A stretch of 9,664 bases of DNA, from the NCBI RefSeq assembly GCF_937919355.1, contig NZ_CALFSA010000071.1:1-9664 (forward strand), in the 5' to 3' direction. Under the pieces are notes generated by a model. It made no database searches. It saw only the letters and a list, made by a program, of their open reading frames with translations, and was not told the origin of the DNA. The stretch is from an uncultured Methanofollis sp. GTDB taxonomy: Archaea; Halobacteriota; Methanomicrobia; Methanomicrobiales; Methanofollaceae. This document shows, piece by piece, positions 1 through 5,569 of the stretch (position 1 is the first letter of the stretch; every line of letters begins with the position of its first letter). Made by a program: the position numbers and the translations under genes.

Positions 1-3000
1 CGCAGTCGACGTCGACGAACCAGGGTGCGTCGCCGCCCGTGGACCACTCAAGGTCCGGGGCCTCGACGGCCTCAGGAAGGGTGGCGAAGGGGACGAGCGA
101 GATGGTCTGTGTGGTGGTGCTGGTGCCGGCGTCGTTGATGACCGTCAGGGTGACGGTGTACTCCCTCACATCCGTGAAGGTGTGGACAGGGTTCTGCTCG
201 TCGGAGGTTTTTCCGTCGCCGAAGTCCCAGGACCACGTGGTCGGGCACCCTGCCGAGGTGTCGTTGAACTGCACCGTCGCCGGGGCCATTGTCCGCGTCA
301 CATTGGCCTTGAAGGCGGCCGTCGGCTGGATGGCGCCGGAGGTGTAGGTGACGTTGTCGAGGTGGCCGCAGTCGTTCTCTCTGTACCGGTGTTCGTTGGT
401 GTAGGTCCACCTGAGGACGTGTTCGCCTGGCGGGACTTCATAGTACACGCCAGGCCAGGACTTGCCCTCCTGTGTCCCCTTGATCTGTGAGATCTGGGTG
501 CCATCTGCGGAGAACTTCAGCAGGCCACTGTAGATGGTGGCGCTGGCGTTGATGTTCCAGTTGAAAGTGAGCACGCCCGGGCCGGCGACCGTCGCCTCGA
601 TCCAGGTGGTGTTGCTGCTGGATGAGATGATGCCGCTCCTCGCGGAACTCCCGTTTGTCAGGGCGCAGTAGATGTCGGCGAACCAGTCGGCGTCGCCGCC
701 TGTCGTCCAGGCAAGTTCTGGAGCGTCCGCGGCCGTGCCGAGGGTGATGGGCTCGGTGACCTTCACTGTCTTTGTCACCGTGTCGGTGCCGAGGACGGGT
801 CCTCCGTCGCCGTCTCTCCCGACGATGTTGGTGACCGTGAGGGTGACGGTGTAGTCGCCCGTGTTCTCGTAGACGTGGGTCGGGTTCTGTTCAACGGATT
901 TTGCGCCGTCGCCGAAGTCCCAGTCCCATGCGGTCGGGAATCCGGTGGAGTTGTCGGTGAACTGCACGGCCAGGGGGGCCATGCCGCGGTTTTCGGTCAC
1001 GTTGGTGACGAAGTCGGCGACAGGTTCGCCGCCGCCGTAGGTGCAGGTGACATTGTCGAGCCACCCGCCGTTCTCCTCGGCTTCGGTCATCAACGTGGAG
1101 TAGGTCCAGGTGAGGGTGTGGGTGCCGTGGCCGATGTGATAGGTCTCGTGGTGCCACTTCGTGTCGTACTGGATCTTCTTGTACAGGTCGTCGTACTGGT
1201 CCGCATCGTCGACCGCAAACTCCATCTTGCCCATGGGCATTCCATAGACCTTGCCGGGGTTCACCTTCCAGTCAAAGGTGAGTGTGCAGGGGCCTTCGAT
1301 AGTGGTCCGGACCCAGGAGTTCTGGCCAGAGGTCAGCGCGCCGGCGCTCTTTCCAGCACTGGCGCTGACATACTCGGGGCCCTTCACGACCGACCAGGTG
1401 GCGTTGCCACCGGTGGTCCACCCGAGGTCGGGGGCGTCGAGGGCCTCCGCGAGGGTGACCTCGCCGATTGAATGGATATATTCGGTCTTTGTCTCGGTTT
1501 CCTCCACGCCGTCTCTGGTGACGGTGAGGGAGACGTCGTAGGTGCCAGCCTCAAAGATGTGGACCGGGTTCTGCTCCTCTGAGGTCGTGCCGTCGCCGAA
1601 GTCCCAGTGCCAGGCGGTGATCGCGCCGGTGCTCTGGTCGGTGAACTGCACGGTCAGGGGTGCTTCGCCGGCGGTGGTGTTGGCGGTGAAGGCAGTGGCG
1701 ATATGCTGGGTGTAGGTGACGTTGTCGACCCATCCGCAGTCCTCGCCCTTGGGCTCATCACTGTTCCGGAAATAACACCACGTGAGGGTGTGCTTGCCAG
1801 GTCCGATCTCGGCGGTCCGTTCCTCCCAGGTGTGGTCGGTGCCGTTGATGCTGGTGCCGACTTGATCGTTGTCAATTGTGAAATGGAAGTATTCCTCAGT
1901 GCTGGAGGAGACGTTCCACCAGAAGGTGAGGGTGCCGGGGCCGGTGACGCTGGTGAGGAGGTTTGATTCCTGGTAACTGTATTCTACCGGGCCGCTCCGT
2001 GCACACCCGCCGCCTTTCACGCCGGTGGTCGTGTCGACTGTCCATTCAGATTCTCCGTCGGTGGCCCATTCGAGGTTATCGGCGTCGAGGGCCTCCTTCA
2101 GGGTCGTGGGAACGGGGACCGCCTTCGGGGTGAAGGTGACGTTGTCGAGCCAGCCGCAGTCCTTGCCACCATCTTCACCTCCCGCGTCGATGTAGGTCCA
2201 CCTGAGGGTGTGAGCGCCCTCGCCGATATCGAAGGTCTCGGTCGTCCAGGTGAAGTCCTCGCCGGCGATGTTCTTCTGGGTCGCACCGTCGATGGAGAAG
2301 CGGAGGAGGTCAGAAAAGGAGGGGTTGTTGAGGTCGTCGCTCTCGTCGTAGCCTGACGAGACATTCCAGGCAAAGGAGAGGGTGCCGGGGCCGGTGACGG
2401 TGGTCTCGATCCAGGAGCCATCACAGGAATAGATGGCCTGACCGCTCCTGGCGCAGCTGCCGCCGACGCCGTTGCCGTCCTCAACTGTCCAGGCGTCGTC
2501 GCCGCCTGTGGTCCAGGTGAGTAAGGGAGCGTCCAGGGCCTCGCCCAGGGTGAGGAGAGGCGGTTCTGGTGGTTTTGCAGCAGTGAAGGTGACGTTGTCG
2601 AGCCAGCCGCCGTTCTCGGGCTTGTCGCCCATCTTGGCCGTGTAGGTCCACTGGAGGGTGTGCTCCCCCTCGCCGAGGTCGAAGGACGTGTGCGTCCAGT
2701 CTTTTGTCGCCGTGATCTTCGTGTAGTTGTTCCCGTCAGAAGAGGTCGCACCGTCGATGGAGAACTCCAGGCTGCCCTGGGATCCAAACATAGAGTTAAA
2801 CTGGATGTTCGCCTTCCAGTCGAAGGAGAGGGTCCCGGCGCCGGTGACCGTGGTCTTGATCCAGGTGGACTCAGAACTGGAGAGGCAATCACTCCTGGCA
2901 CTGTTCCTGTCGGTCACCCCGTCCTGGATGTTCACGCTCCAGGTGGCGTCGCCGCCGGTGGTCCAGGTGAGGTCAGGGGCGCCTACGGCGTCGCCGAGGG

Positions 3001-3646
3001 TCCGGGCCGGCAGGACCTCGATGAAGCCGGTCTTTGATATGGTGTCGGGAGACCCCCCCTTCTGGATTGTCAGGGCGACGTCATAGATCCCGGCGTCCTG
3101 ATAGACATGAACGGGGTTCTGTTCTGTCGAGGTTTTCCCGTCGCCGAAGTCCCAGTCCCATCCGCTCACGTCGCCTGTGGAGAGGTCGGTGAACTGCACG
3201 GCCAGGGGTGCCATGCCGGAGGTGACATTGGCGGAGAAGTCGGTGCACTCTTCTGCCGTGAAGGAGACTGCATCAAGCCAGCCACCATTCTGTTTGTTGA
3301 CGCCCATGCCACCCTTGTGGTAGGTCCATGCGACAGTGTGCTCGCCGGAAGCGATCCTGAAAGATTCTTCAGTCCATGCGGCGTCCGTGCCTGAGATCTG
3401 CTTCTGTTCGGCACCGTCAATCGAGAACTTATAATCATCTCCCGAAGGGGCGTTGACGTCCCATGAATAGTTGAGCGTGCCCGGCCCGGTGACTGTGGTC
3501 TCGATCTTCGAGTCGCCCCAGCTTAAGCCCGGTCCGCTCCGGGCAGAACTTCCGCCTTTCACGGCGTTTTCAGTATCGACAATCCATGCCTTCGTGGATG
3601 TGTCGGTCGTCCATACAAGGTCGGGGGCGTCGACCGCGGCCCCGAG
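1..3646 (-). repeat. Seven tandem/interspersed copies of a ~132-142 residue extracellular module (module A)
   Basis: Copies lie at about 3251-3646, 2574-2998, 2123-2548, 1706-2101, 1037-1453, 338-742 and 1-79 (partial). Each starts with L-x-x-A-x-D-A-P-x-L-x-W-(T/S)-T-G-G-D-A-x-W. It then has a short A-R-S-G segment, a T-x-V-x-G-P-G-T-L-x-F-x-W strand, F-(S/T)-I-D-(G/N), a G-x-H-T-L-x-W-x-Y strand, and ends in G-W-(L/V)-D-N-V-T. Alternating hydrophobic strands and a terminal W-x-D-N-V motif resemble jelly-roll/concanavalin-like carbohydrate-binding or MAM-like modules of bacterial and archaeal surface proteins; that assignment is from memory of motifs and is uncertain. The first copy has A-V-S instead of N-V-T and is the most divergent. 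Confidence 0.75.
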
Positions 3647-3751
3647 GCCTGTGTCTTCTGCGGCCGCGGGCATCGCCATCAGGCAGAGGAGGCCGATGGC
3701 AACGACCATCCCGGTCGCATGATTTTTCAAACGTGATTTACTTTGTGACAT
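1..3751 (-). CDS. Secreted multi-domain surface protein with PKD domains and repeated G-W-L-D-N-V-T modules (C-terminus off left edge)
   Basis: An open frame without stops runs from ATG at 3751 to the left edge (1250 codons; the C-terminus is not seen). The start is set by a good signal peptide: a basic N-terminus (MSQSKSRLKN), a hydrophobic core, and cleavage probably after AAA at residue 31. The next Met, residue 15, would lose the basic part. The mature chain alternates two domain types: module A at about residues 36-167, 252-393, 402-543, 551-682, 767-905, 1004-1138 and 1225 onward, and PKD domains at about 168-247, 683-763, 906-1000 and 1139-1221, each with W-x-W-D-F-G-D-G. No catalytic motif is visible. 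By family knowledge PKD-rich archaeal proteins are cell-surface or adhesive; binding or structural function here is inference. A membrane or S-layer anchor, if any, lies beyond the window. It lies 390 nt downstream of glnA on the same strand and looks functionally unrelated to it. Confidence 0.9.
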   Translation of the reverse strand, partial: MSQSKSRLKNHATGMVVAIGLLCLMAMPAAAEDTGLGAAVDAPDLVWTTDTSTKAWIVDTENAVKGGSSARSGPGLSWGDSKIETTVTGPGTLNYSWDVNAPSGDDYKFSIDGAEQKQISGTDAAWTEESFRIASGEHTVAWTYHKGGMGVNKQNGGWLDAVSFTAEECTDFSANVTSGMAPLAVQFTDLSTGDVSGWDWDFGDGKTSTEQNPVHVYQDAGIYDVALTIQKGGSPDTISKTGFIEVLPARTLGDAVGAPDLTWTTGGDATWSVNIQDGVTDRNSARSDCLSSSESTWIKTTVTGAGTLSFDWKANIQFNSMFGSQGSLEFSIDGATSSDGNNYTKITATKDWTHTSFDLGEGEHTLQWTYTAKMGDKPENGGWLDNVTFTAAKPPEPPLLTLGEALDAPLLTWTTGGDDAWTVEDGNGVGGSCARSGQAIYSCDGSWIETTVTGPGTLSFAWNVSSGYDESDDLNNPSFSDLLRFSIDGATQKNIAGEDFTWTTETFDIGEGAHTLRWTYIDAGGEDGGKDCGWLDNVTFTPKAVPVPTTLKEALDADNLEWATDGESEWTVDTTTGVKGGGCARSGPVEYSYQESNLLTSVTGPGTLTFWWNVSSSTEEYFHFTIDNDQVGTSINGTDHTWEERTAEIGPGKHTLTWCYFRNSDEPKGEDCGWVDNVTYTQHIATAFTANTTAGEAPLTVQFTDQSTGAITAWHWDFGDGTTSEEQNPVHIFEAGTYDVSLTVTRDGVEETETKTEYIHSIGEVTLAEALDAPDLGWTTGGNATWSVVKGPEYVSASAGKSAGALTSGQNSWVRTTIEGPCTLTFDWKVNPGKVYGMPMGKMEFAVDDADQYDDLYKKIQYDTKWHHETYHIGHGTHTLTWTYSTLMTEAEENGGWLDNVTCTYGGGEPVADFVTNVTENRGMAPLAVQFTDNSTGFPTAWDWDFGDGAKSVEQNPTHVYENTGDYTVTLTVTNIVGRDGDGGPVLGTDTVTKTVKVTEPITLGTAADAPELAWTTGGDADWFADIYCALTNGSSARSGIISSSSNTTWIEATVAGPGVLTFNWNINASATIYSGLLKFSADGTQISQIKGTQEGKSWPGVYYEVPPGEHVLRWTYTNEHRYRENDCGHLDNVTYTSGAIQPTAAFKANVTRTMAPATVQFNDTSAGCPTTWSWDFGDGKTSDEQNPVHTFTDVREYTVTLTVINDAGTSTTTQTISLVPFATLPEAVEAPDLEWSTGGDAPWFVDVDC
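89..3250 (-). repeat. Four PKD domains within the surface protein
   Basis: PKD domains occupy about 3011-3250, 1463-1705, 745-1036 and 89-337. Each carries the diagnostic W-x-W-D-F-G-D-G (W-H-W-D-F-G-D-G in the second, W-S-W-D-F-G-D-G in the fourth), preceded by A-P-x-x-V-Q-F-x-D and followed by E-Q-N-P-x-H-x-(Y/F) and Y-x-V-(A/S/T)-L-T. These are the standard features of this Ig-like fold. The third is longer because of a G-R-D-G-D-G-G insertion after the T-V-T-N strand. PKD domains act as rigid spacers or protein/carbohydrate contact modules outside the cell. Confidence 0.9.
3659..3751 (-). other. Sec-type signal peptide of the surface protein
   Basis: Residues 1-31 begin with five basic residues, including His, in the first 11 (K5, R7, K9, H11). 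A hydrophobic stretch, MVVAIGLLCLMAMP, follows and ends in A-A-A before E-D. This fits cleavage after residue 31 and export across the membrane. The cysteine at residue 23 sits inside the hydrophobic core, not at a lipobox, so a lipoprotein is unlikely. Confidence 0.8.
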
Positions 3752-3853
3752 GGTTCAATCAGTTCTTTAAATTGTATGACGGAAAGGTGGGCGCCGGGAA
3801 AGTAAAAAAGCTACCAATTGACTTTAATTGTTAATTTGATCCAGAAATGGCGT

Positions 3854-3862
3854 CTAATATAT
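3854..3862 (-). promoter_or_regulatory. Candidate TATA box for the surface-protein gene
   Basis: On the minus strand the sequence reads CATATATTAG, an acceptable archaeal TATA box. The expected transcription start about 25 nt downstream would leave a leader of roughly 80 nt before ATG 3751. Other AT-rich candidates exist (a TTTAAA at 3766-3771, too close to the ATG, and GATTTATC near 3917-3923), so this choice is tentative. Confidence 0.35.
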
Positions 3863-3915
3863 GATCGTTGTGTTTGTTGAATCTCATTAACCCATTGAAC
3901 TTCCGGGCGCTCTGT

Positions 3916-3953
3916 GATAAATCTTATCCCCGGGGAGAGGGCGGTGCACCGCC
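3916..3953. repeat. Cluster of three adjacent palindromes
   Basis: GATAA-ATC-TTATC (3916-3928) abuts CCCCGGGG (3928-3935), and five bases later comes the perfect 14-bp palindrome GGCGGTGCACCGCC (3940-3953). They lie about 55-90 nt upstream of the candidate TATA box of the surface gene and about 190 nt past the glnA stop. They could be a regulator-binding region or RNA hairpins in a long glnA 3' end; the sequence does not decide which. Confidence 0.5.
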
Positions 3954-4069
3954 GTGATCTCTTCTCTCTATCCTGCAGATGTCACGGGCGAGAAAATATT
4001 AGATCATCTGGACTCTTCGGGAAAAATATGGCCTGAGATTACGTTATCTGGCCGCCGGGTCCGCGAGGG

Positions 4070-4121
4070 GGAGCGCGGGATCCGCGCTCCTGCCCTCTCT
4101 CAGTATGACTGCCGGAAAAAA
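4070..4121 (-). terminator. Probable transcription terminator of glnA
   Basis: Starting 20 nt beyond the glnA stop, the minus strand has a T6 run (4116-4121). It is followed by a perfect 9-bp inverted repeat, GGAGCGCGG-GAT-CCGCGCTCC (4070-4090), and then another TATTTTTC tract near 4022-4030. Archaeal termination relies mainly on oligo-T runs, so the T6 is the likelier signal; the GC hairpin may stabilise the 3' end. Assignment is by position and pattern only. Confidence 0.45.
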
Positions 4122-4141
4122 TGAGGTTGATACCGGCCCTT

Positions 4142-5470
4142 TCACTGCCGGTAGAAGTACTGGTCGATCTCCCAGGGGTGGACCGTCGTCCTGAAGGAGT
4201 CCCACTCCATCTTCGTGATCCTGTCGAGGTTCTCGACGACGTGGCGGCCGAGGGTGGCGCAGAGGAGTTCGTCCTCCTGGAGGTACCGGTTCGCTTCGAG
4301 GAGGGTGCCCGGCAGGGTGTCGATGCCGACCTCCTTTCTTTCGTCCTCGGTGAGTTCGAAGATGTTCAGCTTCGTGCTCGCGGGCGGTTCGATCCTGTTC
4401 CGCACGCCGTCCATGCCCGCGGCCAGGATGCAGGCGAAGGTGAGGTACGGGTTGCAGGTCGGGTCGGGGCTGCGGAGTTCCATCCGGGTGGACTTGCCGC
4501 GGGGCGCCGGGACGCGGCAGAGCGCCGTCCTGTTCGAGGCGCTCCACGAGATGTAGACCGGCGCCTCGTAGCCGGGCACGAGACGCTTGTACGAGTTTAT
4601 CGTCGGGTTCGCAAGCCTCGTGATGCCGCGGATGTGCGTCAGGACGCCGCCGATGAAGTGGAGCGCCGTCTCCGAGAGTTGCAGGGGTGCATAGGGATCG
4701 TAGAAGGCGTTCTGCCCGTCCTTGAAGAGGGAGCAGTTGGTGTGCATGCCGCTCCCGTTGATCCCGTAGATCGGTTTTGCCATGAAGGTGGCGTGGAGGC
4801 CGCGCTGGAGGGCGATCGTCTTCGTGGCGAACTTGAAGGTGACGACATTGTCGGCGGTCTGGAGGGCAGGGCCGTACTTGAAGTCGATCTCGTGCTGGCT
4901 CTCGGCCACCTCGTGGTGGGAGGCCTCGATGGTGAAGCCCATCTCGGTCAGGGCGAGGACGATATCGCGGCGCACGTCCTCCGCAAGGTCGGTGGGGGCG
5001 AGGTCGAAGTAACCGCCGTGGTCCTGAAACTCGAGGGAGGGCCTGCCGTTGATCATCTTGAAGAGGAAGAACTCGAGTTCAGGACCGGTGTTGAACTCGA
5101 ACCCGTCCTTTGCGGCGTCGGCAACGACTTTCTTCAGGATATAGCGGGGGTCGCCCTCGAAGGGTTTCTTGTTCGGCATGTAGACGTCGCAGATGAAGCG
5201 GGCCACCCGCCCCTCCTCTCTCCGCCAGGGTAGAAGGGTGTAGGTCGCGGGGTCCGGCCTCAGCACCATGTCCGATTCCTCGATCCGTGCGAAGCCTTCG
5301 ATCGACGACCCGTCGAATGATATCCCGTCGGTCAGTGCCTTCTCGGCCTGGACGGGGGGGATGGCCACGTTCTTCGGCTGGCCCTGGAGGTCGGAAAATT
5401 GCAAACGAATGAATTTGACGTTGTCCCTTTCGATTCTCTCCAGGAGTGCTGATACCTCGTCGGCTGGCAT
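4142..5470 (-). CDS. glnA: Glutamine synthetase, type I-alpha (442 aa)
   Basis: This is a cytosolic enzyme forming glutamine from glutamate, ammonia and ATP; family members are dodecamers. The full-length 442 residues match the GSI family. Visible motifs are D-G-S-S-I-E-G-F (53-60), the metal-binding E-L-E-F-F (131-135), H-H-E-V-A-E-S-Q-H-E-I-D (185-196), N-G-S-G-M-H (238-243), R296 and flap Glu302 in Y-K-R-L-V-P-G-Y-E-A-P, and N-R-T-A-L (313-317) with the R-x-E-x-R-S-P-D-P segment (329-337). Arg62 in F-A-R-I-E-E-S-D occupies the position that mediates glutamine feedback in Bacillus GSI-alpha. The segment N-I-F-E-L-T-E (369-375) lacks an adenylylation tyrosine, and the GSI-beta insertion is absent. 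ATG 5470 is chosen because family homology begins there and the operator and TATA box lie just upstream; no in-frame start lies between them. It is transcribed divergently from the glutamate synthase operon. Confidence 0.97.
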   Translation of the reverse strand: MPADEVSALLERIERDNVKFIRLQFSDLQGQPKNVAIPPVQAEKALTDGISFDGSSIEGFARIEESDMVLRPDPATYTLLPWRREEGRVARFICDVYMPNKKPFEGDPRYILKKVVADAAKDGFEFNTGPELEFFLFKMINGRPSLEFQDHGGYFDLAPTDLAEDVRRDIVLALTEMGFTIEASHHEVAESQHEIDFKYGPALQTADNVVTFKFATKTIALQRGLHATFMAKPIYGINGSGMHTNCSLFKDGQNAFYDPYAPLQLSETALHFIGGVLTHIRGITRLANPTINSYKRLVPGYEAPVYISWSASNRTALCRVPAPRGKSTRMELRSPDPTCNPYLTFACILAAGMDGVRNRIEPPASTKLNIFELTEDERKEVGIDTLPGTLLEANRYLQEDELLCATLGRHVVENLDRITKMEWDSFRTTVHPWEIDQYFYRQ

Positions 5471-5473
5471 AAC

Positions 5474-5487
5474 GGAAACATGGTTCC
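5474..5487. promoter_or_regulatory. NrpR-type nitrogen operator (GGAA-N6-TTCC)
   Basis: GGAAACATGGTTCC is an exact match to the GGAA-N6-TTCC operator known for NrpR, the repressor of nitrogen-assimilation genes in Methanococcus; 12 of its 14 bases are dyad-symmetric. It starts 3 nt upstream of the glnA ATG and spans the transcription start expected from the TATA core at 5497-5503. That is the position in which NrpR blocks transcription in the studied systems. Derepression under nitrogen limitation (high 2-oxoglutarate) is inferred from the family. Confidence 0.75.
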
Positions 5488-5496
5488 ACCCAATAG

Positions 5497-5503
5497 TATA
5501 TAT
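5497..5503. promoter_or_regulatory. TATA-like core of the glnA / glutamate synthase divergent promoter
   Basis: TATATAT sits in the 99-nt gap between the two divergent starts and reads as a TATA box on both strands. For glnA it predicts transcription starting at about 5473-5476, giving a nearly leaderless mRNA, in keeping with the lack of a close Shine-Dalgarno site. For the plus-strand operon it predicts a start near 5526 and a leader of about 43 nt. No other equally good TATA box is visible in the gap. Confidence 0.65.
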
Positions 5504-5556
5504 GGCTAATGGGTACATTTTTTTGCGACAACCACTGCCAGAGGATACCTGGCCGT

Positions 5557-5563
5557 GGTGGAG
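5557..5563 (+). promoter_or_regulatory. Ribosome binding site that fixes the amidotransferase start at 5570
   Basis: GGTGGAG ends 6 nt before ATG 5570. An in-frame GTG at 5555 would add five residues (M-V-E-W-T) ahead of M-C-G and has no such site. It would also bury the catalytic cysteine, which must become N-terminal after Met removal, so ATG 5570 is the start. Confidence 0.8.
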
Positions 5564-5569
5564 TGGACC

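Larger units (their letters stand above)
3752..4141. other. Intergenic region between glnA and the surface-protein gene
   Basis: This 390-nt gap is visibly richer in A/T than the flanking genes and holds no convincing ORF or RNA gene. Reading in the direction of transcription (minus strand), it contains the probable glnA terminator (4070-4121), a cluster of three adjacent palindromes (3916-3953), a TATA-like box (about 3854-3862), then a weak 5-bp hairpin (3815-3830) followed by a T6 run (3804-3809), and the surface-gene start at 3751. No strong Shine-Dalgarno sequence precedes that ATG. Confidence 0.6.

Noticed and set aside
2098..2901. A 267-codon minus-strand frame in the surface-gene region
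   Set aside because: It is in a different frame from the continuous 1250-codon gene. It reads as S/P/T/R-rich low complexity with no fold, whereas the real frame shows PKD and module A motifs throughout.
1..3650. Regularly recurring similar DNA segments that might suggest a CRISPR or satellite array
   Set aside because: The period is about 400-450 bp and a multiple of three, the copies are imperfect, and they encode protein modules in one open frame.
4121..5233. A 370-codon open frame on the plus strand opposite glnA
   Set aside because: It is the complement of the conserved glnA sequence. The composition is low complexity (E, V, G, R) and no motif is present.
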